Source: Gordionus sp. m RMFG-2023
Lineage: Eukaryota > Nematomorpha > Gordioida > Chordodea > Parachordodidae
Length of the DNA stretch: 64,000 nt
Assembly (NCBI RefSeq): GCF_954871325.1
Contig: NC_088775.1
Span: 35,565,561-35,629,560 of the forward strand
Reading direction: 5' to 3'
The first letter of the stretch is position 1. The number at the start of each line of letters is the position of its first letter. Under the pieces are notes generated by a model. It had not been told where the DNA came from. It saw only the letters and a program-made list of their open reading frames with translations, and ran no database searches. Shown here piece by piece: positions 10,719-21,547 of this stretch. Both the position numbers and the translations under genes were made by a program.

Positions 10719-11462
10719 TCATAAATACTCGCAATCTCTCGCCCCATGTCCTTCCTTCCGGCAACGGAAACAGATTCTATTCTGCTCTTTATTCACAGCC
10801 AAAAATGGTATTCCTACCTCTTTATTTTTTTCACTTTTAATTCTAACATTTGGAGCACTTTGCCCCATGTCCCTCTGTGGAAAACCGCCTCTAGTTTTGA
10901 AATTACCCACATTGCATTCCTCCCTATTGTGACCAAATCGACCACAACCTGCACATCGTAGCTTATCACGTCTTCCTGGACAAAACGTGGTTATATGTCC
11001 ATATTTTCCACATTCAAAACATTTCGTTTCTTGGCAATCTCTGACCATATGTCCCTGTCTTCCGCAATTATAACAATTCATTCTCCCTCTTACTCTAGAA
11101 TCAAAGTTGGGTCTCATTTCTCCTCTCCTTCCCTGAGAACTTTCTCTAGGTCCCCTATATGTCCCCAATCTCTGATTAGTATATGAATCTCTCCTTTCAG
11201 GCCTATAGGTTAATTTATCTAATTCGCTATCCGTCCACCCATTAATTAACTCCTGCATTGGGAACCATGTTACCTTTCCTATAACATCCTCTTCCCCATT
11301 ATGTCCTTCTATCGTCAATGTCTGCCCCTTTATTTCCACACTTCGACTTCTTCTCAACTTTCTTCCCCATATTAAGCTACACATCCATATTACTAATATA
11401 ACCAATGCCCCAAAAATATTATACTGTATTTCCCAGTATTTTACAAATTTTAAACTTTTCAT
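10719..11462 (-). CDS. Element 1 gag-like protein: membrane segment plus four zinc knuckles
   Basis: I start the gene at the ATG at 11462-11460 (MKSLKF...) because element 2 begins at the same place (MKGFKL...); the frame is open further upstream. It has 247 codons. Residues about 13-31 form a hydrophobic span (IFGALVILVIWMCSLIW) followed by basic RKLRRSR. Next is a conserved block, IKGQTLTIEGHNGEED, then VTWFPMQELINGW, an Arg-rich stretch, and four CCHC knuckles (CYNCGRQGHMVRDC, CFECGKYGHITTFC, CAGCGRFGHNREEC, CFRCRKEGHGARDC). I see no capsid domain and no major homology region. It probably fills the nucleocapsid role, and its membrane span suggests anchoring (inference). The frame is intact in this copy. 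Confidence 0.85.
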   Translation of the reverse strand: MKSLKFVKYWEIQYNIFGALVILVIWMCSLIWGRKLRRSRSVEIKGQTLTIEGHNGEEDVIGKVTWFPMQELINGWTDSELDKLTYRPERRDSYTNQRLGTYRGPRESSQGRRGEMRPNFDSRVRGRMNCYNCGRQGHMVRDCQETKCFECGKYGHITTFCPGRRDKLRCAGCGRFGHNREECNVGNFKTRGGFPQRDMGQSAPNVRIKSEKNKEVGIPFLAVNKEQNRICFRCRKEGHGARDCEYL

Positions 11463-11766
11463 TTCGACCTTTAAAAAATTTATAATTAATTTCAAAATAA
11501 AAATTTTGGTTATTTGTAATGTTAATAGATATGATATTATTAATAGTGTAAACAACCCAATAATACACATGTACATCTACAGTTAATAAGTCTAAAGATA
11601 CGACAAAAATTTGGGCAAATTTTGTGTAACAGATTTACAACTCGTAAAATTCGGACAGCACTTCCGTACGATAAGACTTTTTTTTTATTTTGAGAGAGAA
11701 GAAAAAAAAAATAAATAAAATAAATGGACAGCTGATGTCGATGATGAAGACGATGTACAATTCATT

Positions 11767-12035
11767 TCAAGACTCAAATACCACTATATGATATTTTTCA
11801 CTCGAAGACTCAAATACCACTATATGATATTTTACCGTAGATGTAGATGAAGACGATGTACAATTCACTTCAAGACTCAAATACCACTATATGATATTTT
11901 TCACTCGAAGACTCAAATACCACTATATGATATTTTACCGTAGATGTAGATGAAGACGATGTACAATTCACTTCAAGACTCAAATACCACTATATGATAT
12001 TTTTCACTCGAAGACTCAAATACCACTATATGATA
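11767..12035. repeat. 103-bp tandem repeat in the element 1 leader
   Basis: Two full and one partial copy, starting near 11768, 11871 and 11974. Each unit contains the 27-bp motif beginning 'gactcaaataccactatatg' twice, plus a linker with 'gatgaagacgatgtac'. It lies between the PBS and gag, in the untranslated leader. Element 2 also has tandem repeats in this position, with unrelated sequence. Confidence 0.93.
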
Positions 12036-12064
12036 TTACGACAACCGCACTAACCAGGTTGTTT

Positions 12065-12082
12065 TGTATACACACGGCACCA
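12065..12082 (-). promoter_or_regulatory. Primer binding site of element 1
   Basis: Minus strand TGGTGCCGTGTGTATACA begins within a base or two of the 5' LTR edge. TGG complementary to a tRNA 3' CCA is the standard start of a minus-strand primer site. I cannot assign the tRNA. Confidence 0.65.
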
Positions 12083-12489
12083 ATTTCAAAGTTTCACTGC
12101 ACAGAAACGTTTAACTTAGCAGTTCTTATTATTTCAAAACGCAAAGTCTTTATTTTTTTTTTACCTTTTTTTTATATTAATTTCACAACAAGGATTAATA
12201 TCTCGTCTTTATTTTTTTTTTAAAGAAAAGAAGGATTTAAAAAAAAAACAATATATAAAAAAAAATATAATTATAATAATAATCGATTTCCACTTTTTTT
12301 TTAGTTTATATATGATTATTTTTTTATAAATATTAAATTATTTTTTACATAATAAATATTAAAAATATTTATATAATAATGTTCATGATGACTGCGCGAA
12401 ACTAAAAAAAAAAAAATATTATAAATAAAATTCCAAACAAAAAAAAATATTTCATGACTCATACAAAAAAAATAAAACTATTTATAACA
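12083..12489 (-). repeat. 5' LTR of element 1
   Basis: About 407 bp matching 4355-4756. Its outer edge is TGTTATAAATAG on the minus strand; its inner edge runs into the PBS. The inner end here reads GAAAT instead of the GAAACA seen in the other LTR, a small terminal difference. Confidence 0.9.
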
Positions 12490-12859
12490 TTATAAACCCG
12501 AAACAATTTTTCTCCTGAAATAGTGTCCTGACTTTGTTTAAGAATTTTAGTAATTTAATATTGATTTCTTCAATCTGAATGTATATTATATAGAAACTAG
12601 TTCGAACCAGGGCTTGTCTATTTATAAAAAAAAATTATAACCCAAATTTTAATTTTTTAATTTTATTTATTTAAATCTTTAAAAATCATGAATTAAAATT
12701 ATTTAACTAATTTGGGGGTTGAGGAGAGGGAAGAGGGGGGGGGGGGGGTTGGTAAAATTCTTGTTTAAAAAAAGTATTATTCAGATTAATTATACATTTT
12801 AATACTGTCACAACGCAATCACAACAAAGTATATATTAAAATTTGCATTTATTTCAATA

Positions 12860-14500
12860 GATCTACGTCTCAATAACAAGCACAGGCATTGTTTAAGAGT
12901 TTCTGAAGCCATCCTATTTCTTTTCTTTGGTCATACAATCAACCGCTTTTCTGAAAGTCCTCTCAATGGCAACCCTTGTAGTTTGTTGGGCTAAATAGTC
13001 CCTAGAGATTATCGACAAAGGTGGGATATATGGCGGCGTTCTCAGCCCATTAATCCCTTAAGATATACAACGATCTATTCTCTCATGGGGTCTGGGTTAT
13101 CAATAGCACCTCTGAAAATAAATATAAAAATACAATGTTATTTATATATCTAAGTATTTATATTTATTTTCGCAGTATATTATGTATAGTTATTGAGTAG
13201 GGTTGAGAATCACTATCATAAGTAAATTCGTATGCCGTTGATTATAGGAAGGCCAGGCATAAGAACTGTATATTAGTTTACATCATATTTATGTTTTAAT
13301 ATAGAATTAGATATATATTTTAGTTTTGTCTTGGGTTCTAGCAAGAAAGATATGTAGTTCGTAAGGGTACCAATTAAGCCCATAGGCCTTACATTTACTC
13401 AGCATTGATTTCACCGCTTTTTTGATATCTTCGTTATCATGTGAATTAAATGTTTCATCTAAAAAATTAACATCGATACAACAAATAAAACTGCCGTCCC
13501 AATAGTTGTATTTTCTGATGAAACTTCACATATTATCTTGAAGAAGGGTTTATGGAAGGTTTCAACTTTCTTCAAATATTTCATTGGCATTAATATAAAA
13601 TTCATCTTTTGTAAGACATTCTTCTTCTAAAGATTTAATATCGTCTGAATTCTTAATATAAAATATATTATAAAAAAAACATTTAAGCCTATGCTTAAAT
13701 TACTTGATTTATTGTATATATCATAAGATACTTAGACCACCTAGTGACCACGTCGAGTGGTAATCGAGTGCCACCAGAGATATCCATATATTTCTGCATA
13801 AACTTGGGTGATAGGTGAAGTGTTTTCACAAATTTCTCTTTCTAATTTGTATCAAAAATAATTAGCCCTTCTTTAAGGGCATATTGTATTTTTCCATATA
13901 ATGATTGGTCATTATATCTTCTGCACTTATGATATTTTTAGCATTATCATGAGTCACCGCCATAATATTTTTTGAATCTCGAATTTTCAAGAGATTTTAA
14001 TATAAAATTGGCTATATCTCGTCCACTGTGCGGGTGAGACATTTCTATTTTCCCAATTATTAGTTATATAATGTATAGTAATTGAATAATAGAACAAAGA
14101 GTTGATTCCTGTCCAAATATCAGTGGATAGAGAAATTTTTCTAGGTACCTTTTTTAATTTAGATGTTTCATAAATTGAATGCATATATTTGTAGCAGTTC
14201 GTCTTATCTATATTTTTTGGTTATTAAATATAAAGGCAAAAATATTCTTGAATTCCATTGTCAAATTTGTTGAACGGTGTATTATTTTTAAACACATGTC
14301 AAGTATGAGTTTATTTAAATGCTTGTTTTCCTCGGGTATTAGTTTTCTTATACCCAATAAATGTTTAGGCATTATTTTCGTTTGGCAAATTAATTCCGCA
14401 TAGGATTTTTCACGTTGGCTAATAAATATTAAAAATAGATTTTAGAAATATCTTGTACTTACGTATGAAGACTGTAGAATTTATCACAGCTCACACATTT
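12860..14500 (-). pseudogene. hAT transposase remnant
   Basis: On the minus strand decayed frames give hAT blocks in order. Near 14300-14184 there is a PFNKFDNGIQEYF-type segment. The open frame at 14184-13987 holds KKVPRKISLSTDIWTGINS with SITIHYI, the hAT 'S-x-T-T-D-x-W-T-S' block. Near 13970 is AVTHDNAKNI. Near 13330-13400 is LSKCKAYGLNW. The C-terminal piece around 12880-12960 resembles KKRNRMASETLKQCLCL. Many stops are present. It differs from the hAT remnant at 1.5-3 kb. I found no TIR. A run of 13 G at about 12735-12748 lies just beyond the C-terminal side. Confidence 0.75.
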
Positions 14501-14937
14501 GCGCCGAGATTTAATATGTGTGTGTGTTGAACATAGTCTATATATTAAAACTGTTATTAGCTATTGTTGAAGTAAAAGAGCTATCATGTATTGCCTATCC
14601 ATAAGCTCTTCAGTGTATATAAGATCCGCCTATAATAAACAGTTATAATTTTGTTTTTGATTGAGAAAATTAATTAAATTCGTTTAGATAATGTTATAGT
14701 TTCATATATATATTCTCAAATTTTAGCACTAAATATCATAATTATTACCTCGAATCTATATTCGTCTCATCGAAGTTATGCAGAGTAAAATCATGATTAT
14801 CATTACAGAAATCCATTCTCTCCTTTTAAAAAAAATATATTAATTTGTTTTTTTTTGTAAATTTGTAAAAATGAAGGATTGTAAAGTTGTCTAACCTTTT
14901 CATGTACAGAAATTTAAAAGTCCGATTATGTACAGGT

Positions 14938-15362
14938 AAATATTTTTATTGAAAATATATAGTAAAAATCTCATATTTTCGTTATAATTTTATTTTTAAA
15001 ATATATAAAAAATATTTCACAAGATATTATAAAAATTAAATCGGGGCATCTGCCTATTTATGATTTATTATTCATATGGTTTAGTTTTGTTTTTTGGAGA
15101 GGCATAACGCCACGTCACATACTAAGCATGTCCAATCTGAACGATGTTCATCACAACTGTCTGTAAAACAATGAGCACATCTTCTCATTTGCACTGATCT
15201 TACAAATAAATGTGAGGTGGCACATCTCCTGATCTCCAAGGACACTTTCTTTTTATAAGATGGTGTTGGATGGCTGGGCTCTGCTGATAAACTGTTCAGA
15301 TAAACTATTCTTTCTGCCAGCATATCAGTTATTAATTCCCTTCTAAAGTCTCACATAGGTAT
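14938..15362 (-). repeat. Left inverted arm: piggyBac 3' end with C-terminal zinc finger
   Basis: This segment is an inverted copy of about 17338-17790, roughly 85-90% alike by eye. Its minus frame (15323-15081) encodes the cysteine-rich C-terminus of a piggyBac transposase: RCAHC, then W-T-C-L-V-C-D-V-A-L-C. The spacing fits the family's C-terminal zinc-binding domain. The last codons (SKKQN) are followed by a stop and AT-rich DNA shared by both arms. Confidence 0.8.
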
Positions 15363-15649
15363 ACAAGGCTTATCAATCATTTTATATATTGCATGTGTTA
15401 ACCCTTTCATTCACAGTAGCTAAAATATAATCCACTAATTTTTTCAAAATTTTGCACAATAGTACAAAATTTAATCCACCTTTAAAATGTATTTTTTTTT
15501 ATTATTACACAAGTTTAAAACATTATTTTTTTTATAAAATAAATAAATGATGTATTTAACAATTCGCCATATTGAGATTTTTATTCATATTTTTCCCAAA
15601 TGGATATTTTAAAAATTCATGTATCTAAAAGTATTCAATTTGGTAAGCT

Positions 15650-17632
15650 AATATTTTATATATATAATGCTTATATATTAATTTATATATGTATATCATT
15701 TCTTTTATATATAATACATCCTATTTTTAATAATTATATTATTTATAATGAGTTTCAATGAATCCTACTATGTAGAACGTGTGATGAAAGTGATATTAGT
15801 TCCTATTATATTGATGAATCCTTTGAATCAGAAGGTAATTTGCCACTTGTAAATTTTTTAATACTCCCAAATTTTGGAAAAAGATCATCGCATAATTCCT
15901 GAACCACCTATTGAATTTAATAAATCTTATGGGTCGAAAAATATTGGAAATGCTGATACTCCTTATAAAATATTTCAGTTATTCTGGAATTTTTTACATT
16001 TCAAATTAATTTGTATGCAACCCAAAATGGGAAATGGTTAAATAAATATTTTTTTTCATCAATACTTATTTTTATTATTAATATTTTAAATAATATAGAT
16101 TTAAATCTACCAATATTTTTGAAATGAAAATATTTTTGGCGCTGGACATGCTAATGGGGATTAATAAATTACCATCCTACTGGAATTATTGGAGTACAAT
16201 GTCCGATTCCCAAGATCAATATATAGCCAAACTAATGCCTGTAAATAGGTTTGGCTGGCTAATTACTCAATGCAAACGATATCAATGAGGATCTTTGAAA
16301 TTCGATAAACTTTACAAAGTTTGCCCTTTTATGAATATGATGCAAAAAAAAATTCAAAAATACTTTTCTCCCGGCCTTTATCTGGCCGTGAAAGAATCAA
16401 TGATCTCTTTTAAAAGTAAATCATCTATTAAACAGTATTTACCAACTAAACCTATAAGTGAAAATAAGGAAAATATCTGATAAAACTGGGTACATTTACA
16501 ATTTTATATATATTGGCGCTCGAAGTGGAAATGTCCAAAATAATTTAGGAAAAAAAGTTGTCCTCGATTTGATTAAGGATATTTGTTATAAGGGTCACCG
16601 ATTATACTTTGACCGTTACTTTACTGGCATTGATTTATTAAAAAAATTAAGGCAGAGAATGATTTATGCTTGTGGCACAGTAAATTCAAGACGAAAAGGT
16701 CTACGTTCCCATTAAATGGATGGAATAAACGATCTGTTCAGCTTCTCTCGAATTATAATAACCCAGCTGATGTCGTGGAAATTGAAAGGAAACAGAAAGA
16801 TGGCAATATAATTAAAATAAACTGTCCAAAGCTGATTATAATCAAAATATGAGTTGTGTTGATATTTTTGATCAATTAAAATCATATTATGAAATGAATA
16901 GAAAAAGGAACTAAAGTAATCCAGTAAATAAGGCCATGAGTTTTCTAAAATAACATCATAAATACAAAAAGACACACATAGGAGATTTTCTAATTTATAA
17001 AATATTTTATTAATTTATTTCATAATCAATGCCACTATCTAACTAAAAAATTATCTCTATAAATACTTTTTCGAATTCAATTTAGTTAATCAAATTATTA
17101 CGTTAATATAATGGTTTTAATATGTTAATGAATGAATAAGACATATAACAATTTACGCTACACAACAACTAGTATAAATAAATAATTATATATATAAATA
17201 CATATTTAACAGCAACAAATCATATAAAAAATAATCTGATGCAGATATTATTATTATATCAAAGTTGTACTAAATTATCTTTTAGGCATAGTTAACTCAT
17301 ATGCATTATATAAAATGATTAATAAACCTTTTATGCCTATGTAAGACTTTAGAAAGGGATTAATAACTGGTAGGCTGGCAGAAAGAATAGTTTATCTGAA
17401 CAGCTTATCAGCAGATCCCAGCCATCCAACACCATCTAATAAAAAGAAAGTGTCCTTGGAGATTAGGAGATATGCCACCTCACATTTATCTGTAAGATCA
17501 GTGCAAATAAAAAAATGTGCTCATTGTTCAACAATTGTTGAAGAACATCGTTCAGAGTGGACATTCTCATTATGTGACGTGGCGTTATGTCTCTCCAAAA
17601 AACGAAACTGTTTTAAACCGTATCATGAATAA
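15650..17632 (+). pseudogene. piggyBac transposase, decayed, plus strand
   Basis: The N-terminus starts near 15750 (ATGAGTTTCAATGAATCC...), with acidic SDISSYYIDESFESEG-like residues in a shifted frame. Frames at 16295-16480 and 16458-16715 carry LYKVCPFMNMM, a VKESMISFKSKSSIKQYLPTK block (first catalytic Asp region, here KES instead of DES), YIYNFIYIGARSG, and YFDRYFTGIDLLKKL (second catalytic Asp). A piece near 16845-16890 gives MSCVDIFDQLKSYY (third Asp region). The C-terminal zinc finger is at 17450-17632 (KKCAHC ... SLCDVALC). Frameshifts and stops break it. Inverted pieces of the same element lie on both sides. Confidence 0.85.
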
Positions 17633-17890
17633 TAAATCATAAATATTTTTATTTGCATAGTGGGTTAGCAGATGCCCCACTTTAATTTTTGTAATATCTT
17701 ATGAAATATTTATACATTTTAAAAAATAAAATTATAACGAAATTATATGAGATTCTTACTATATATTTTCAATAAAAAACTCAGTGGGATTCATTGAAAC
17801 CCATTATAAATAATATATTATAGGTTGTATTATATATATAAAAATGATATATAAATTAATATACAAGTATTATATATCTCTTCCATGGAA
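17338..17890 (+). repeat. Right inverted arm of the piggyBac locus
   Basis: 17338-17790 is the inverted partner of 14938-15362. Immediately after it, 17790-17880 is an inverted copy of the transposase start region at 15655-15780 (shared GTTTCAATGAATCC and the TATATAATACA stretch). The locus therefore reads C-terminus(-), N-terminus(+) to C-terminus(+), N-terminus(-). Confidence 0.75.
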
Positions 17891-18635
17891 TAACCTTCCA
17901 TTTTTTATCCCCTATCCTTTCCCGTAAATTCTGTTTCTACAATTTTTCACCTTTACTTATTTTATCTTTTTTAAAAATTAATTATTTGCTAACATTTTGA
18001 CATCATTTCATATCAGTAAATATTCAAATAAAGTAACCCATGACCGGAAAAAAAATAATTAAGAAATCAATATTTTTTATGCAAAAAATCAAATTATGCA
18101 TTTAATTTAATTTTTTTTATTCTACAATTAAGACTATAATTTTAAAAACATATATTTGATAATATATCCATTTTATGTTGGTATGAATTATAAAATTGTA
18201 TTTAATATATAAAATTATAGTATATTTGATTTTTTTTAAATAAATATGAAAGCCTCTAGATTTTCTGGCAATAAGGTTCTACGATATGGAGTATCTATAT
18301 CCCTTGACTTACTGAAGGTAAACTCAGATGATTCCACAGATAACGCTTTTTGCAAAATTATCTTTGTCTTTTGTAAAATATTTCCATCATTCAGATACCA
18401 TATTTAAAAATTTTCTTTTATTTAAAGTATAATTAATAAAATTGGCGTTATTATTTAAAAAGATTTAAAATAATTAAAACTTTGGGTTTTACTTTCTATT
18501 TTAATAAAATAAATTTTTTAAATAGTATAAATCTATTTTAAAAAAGAATAAAATTTAAAGGGTGTTGTGCATTTGCATTGTTTAAAAAAAAATTATTTAG
18601 ATAACAAAAAAAAGAAAAGTAAAAAGATGGATCGG
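17891..18635. other. AT-rich stretch without recognised features
   Basis: No coding motif or repeat structure I can support. A slightly GC-richer patch at 18245-18345 ('gcctctagattttctggcaataagg') may be an old TE fragment, but it is too short to call. Confidence 0.4.
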
Positions 18636-18639
18636 TTTT

Positions 18640-18724
18640 TTACAGGTATCGGCCCGATCCGATATTTTGGGAAATTTTTAAATATCGGTGCCGATCTGAT
18701 ATTTAATATCGACACAGCCCTACT
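18640..18724. mobile_element. hAT-type terminal segment
   Basis: Read on the minus strand it begins AGGGCTGTGTCGATATT and contains back-to-back 'ATATCGG' and 'CCGATAT' motifs. The AGGGCTGTG start is typical of hAT termini. I found no partner end, so only one terminus is called. Confidence 0.5.
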
Positions 18725-19256
18725 TATATTTTAATTCCATGATTAAGCTTTTAAAAATAATATGAAAGAATATTAATCTATTAATAAAATAATATTTAAA
18801 ATAATGATATATTAATTTATATATTTACCTTCAAATGCTTTTTTAAGTTAGAACTGCTGGACATTGAGGTTGAAATATTTGTGTTGGGATATAATTTATA
18901 TTTCCAAAGTGTAGACTTGGTATCATTAATTTTCTTTATTGGTTTAAAATATATTTCAAATTGGGACCAGGGAAGGATTAAATTATCTTCATATGAAGAA
19001 TAAGTACTATGGACATAATATTCTTAAATAAATTATAAGAATAATAATATCATTATTAACATTTACATTGAATTTTGATTGAATATTAATTTCGACAGAA
19101 AATTTAACGAGAATTTAAAATAAAAATGAAGGCAGTGATTGATATGAATATAAACTCGGAATAAATTATTTATATTATTAAATAAAAAATAAATAAAAGT
19201 AATTTTATAATGCAATAAAATGTTTTTCTTTTTGTTGATATTTTTTAAGAAAAAAT

Positions 19257-19392
19257 ATAAAGTAACGTTTTGCGTTACCGTTACTCAAAAAAAGAAACAC
19301 GTTACCGTTACCTCTAGAAGAAGGTAACGAATGGCGTTCCTTTTCTTCAAAAAAAGTAATGTCATTAGTAACGACGTTATTTCACAGCACTA
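19257..19392. mobile_element. hAT-type terminal segment with TAACG repeats
   Basis: On the minus strand it starts AGTGCTGTGAAATAACG and is full of GTTAC/GTAAC repeats that can fold back. This resembles the 'CAGTGCTG..TAACG' ends of hAT MITEs in animals. A partner end was not found. Confidence 0.5.
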
Positions 19393-19497
19393 TTAAAATG
19401 GAATATGCAAAGTAAATATATAAAGCGAGAGAAAAAAATTTGATGTATAATCAAAATATTGATATTTTTTATATGCCCCAGATGATTTTTTTTAAAT

Positions 19498-19740
19498 ATT
19501 ATTTCTTGCCTTCCCCCCCCCCCCCCCCACCTTGATTAAAGAAAAATATGTTATTTGCTTTGAGGGGAATATTATTTTATATTTTCAAAGGAAAGGATAA
19601 TAATTTAGAATATTTATATATTATTCCTTGTCTTCCTCCCCTACCTTGATGAAAGAAAAATATGTTATTTGCTTTATTTTTCAGGGCGGGGGGATATTAT
19701 TTTATATTTCCAAAGGAAAGGATAATAATTTAGAATTAAT
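19498..19740. repeat. Two-copy tandem duplication with poly-C tract
   Basis: Two roughly 120-bp units share 'gaaaaatatgttatttgctt' and 'aaaggataataatttagaa'. The first unit carries a run of about 17 C near 19508. No coding content. Confidence 0.8.
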
Positions 19741-20171
19741 ATTTTTATAATATGTTATTATCTACTAAACCCCATTTCAGATGTCTTATCAAACTTTTTA
19801 ACAAATTAGTGTTATCCGAGTCAGCTATAAAATAGATGCTTTAACAATGCACCTTTATGTACTAGGATTCTGTAATGAACTAGATTCTAGCAGTAAATTC
19901 CTACTGTTTTCTAAATCAGCTGTAAAATATTATATTTTAATAATATATTTTGATAAATAAAAATATATATCAATATCATCATAATCTGTATAATTTATGA
20001 GGTTTTGGTAGGAGCTCAGTTTATATTTGTGGTATTACATTATGAAGATAAAATAAATTGATTTTGTAAATTAACTATAAGTGCTATTTTTTTTTGAGTT
20101 AGAAGTTTTTCATATTGGCATCAAAAGATATAAACATGCAAGATATCAGAACTAAGTTTAAATAGTCCTTT

Positions 20172-20362
20172 AGGGTTCTGGACCTGGATCCGGGTTCAGA
20201 AATTTAAAATTGTTTGATTGGGCATTTTGAGATCAGACCAAACAGAGACCGATTTATATGCAACCCATTGAATCCGGGATATTATATACCAGGCAGATTC
20301 GGACCTTAAAAGATCGGTTTTCGATAAGTTAATTTTACGTTAGTTTAAAATTCCTGAACCCT
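20172..20362. mobile_element. Short TIR element (MITE), putative hAT type
   Basis: Left end CTTTAGGGTTCTGGA and right end (reverse complement) CTCTAGGGTTCAGGA form imperfect inverted repeats about 190 bp apart. No target duplication is convincing. It is followed by a run of 12 or more C near 20390. Confidence 0.45.
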
Positions 20363-20642
20363 AGAGTTATCAAATATTTTTTATTTACACCCCCCCCCCC
20401 CCCAGGCTCATATACAATATACTAAGGTAAAATAAGCTCATTTGATACCCATCCATCATCATTTCAATATTTGATGCTGATAAAATTATTTCTGACCCCC
20501 ATAATAATAACTTCGCCCATTGAGAAGTGGCACTTGGTTTGTATTCAATAGATCTAGTAAGATAACGTCTGATACCTCATATATCTATATATACTTTAAT
20601 AAGTTAAGAAAAAACAATGTAAAATATATTGGTCTGTGCTCA

Positions 20643-20700
20643 TAGCTGGTTTAGTCGATTTTTAGAACCAAGCCCTGGATCTGGGTTTTACACAAATACC
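20643..20700. repeat. Dispersed repeat shared with 63480-63535
   Basis: The two places share 'agctggttta(g/a)tcgatttt' and 'tctgggttttacacaa' in the same order and spacing. A loosely similar 'aaccaagccctgg' phrase recurs elsewhere in the window. Probably an old dispersed TE end. Confidence 0.55.
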
Positions 20701-21188
20701 AATAAACAGCACTTAAAGAAGTAATCAAATTTCATAAAATTTAAGTTAACCTATTGAGTACATAGCTAAAGTTCAGAACTCGAGTCGTAATTAATGAGTA
20801 GCCTAGACTCGAGTTATTGCAACTTTAACTTGGACAGGAAAACTCGACTATTTAGCAACGCTATCAACCATAAAAATATTAAATAAATGAAACAGATGTG
20901 ATTAAGCAAAATCATTGTTAAAAAATGATCCAATAAAATTGAAAGAAAATTAACATAATTAAATTGTGTCAGATAATGTAAGCATATTATTGAGTAAAAA
21001 AAGAAACCATACTACATTTTATATATAAATATATTGCTGTTATTTTATAATATGCCAGAGGGAGACTTAAAAGCGGGTGGTAAAGGGATCAAATCTGGTT
21101 ATTGGCAAAAAATATTTTTTTTACCAGTCAAATTTCAATCCTGATTCCGAAAACGATCACATATAATTACAGAGATTATATTAGTGAT

Positions 21189-21434
21189 CTGCATTAGGCC
21201 TAATTTTTCAAACCCGGCCCTACCCAAAAATGTTCTTAAAAAAGATTTGCCAGCCCCAGCCCGAATTTATTTAAATATAGAAATTAATTTTAATAATTAC
21301 CCAATAAAAGACATATGTTATATGGCATCTAGTTTCTATAAATAAAATCAAATATTTTTATTTTACATAAAAAATTGATAAATTTAGATATATTTAAAAA
21401 ATATTAGGCCTGGGCCTACTTTTGCAGATCTCTA
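21189..21434. mobile_element. hAT-like MITE
   Basis: The left end TAGTGATCTGCATTAGGCC and the right end, reverse-complemented, TAGAGATCTGCAAAAGTAGG are inverted repeats. The flanks gattatat and gattgtat match at 7 of 8 positions, fitting an 8-bp hAT target duplication that has aged. About 245 bp, no coding capacity. Confidence 0.65.
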
Positions 21435-21547
21435 GATTGTATATTAAATAATTTAATTTTCGTATTTATGGTTAATTTATTATATTTCATTAAAAAGCTG
21501 CATTTAAACAACTTTTAATATCATATATGGTATAACAATAATTTTAT

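Larger units (their letters stand above)
4355..12489 (-). mobile_element. Full-length Ty3/Gypsy-like LTR retrotransposon (element 1)
   Basis: An 8.1-kb element on the minus strand, bounded by LTRs at 12083-12489 (5') and 4355-4756 (3'). In element order it holds a PBS, tandem leader repeats, a gag-like gene, protease, a repeat-expanded linker, RT-RNaseH, integrase, a repeat-rich spacer, a second CCHC ORF and a PPT. RNase H precedes integrase, which is the Ty3/Gypsy order. The coding parts are visibly richer in GC than the host DNA. The LTRs differ mainly by short homopolymer changes and a few substitutions, suggesting modest age, yet pol has at least one stop and two frameshifts. The LTRs end TG..CA. 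Flanks (attta on the left, ttata on the right) do not form an exact target duplication. Confidence 0.92.
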
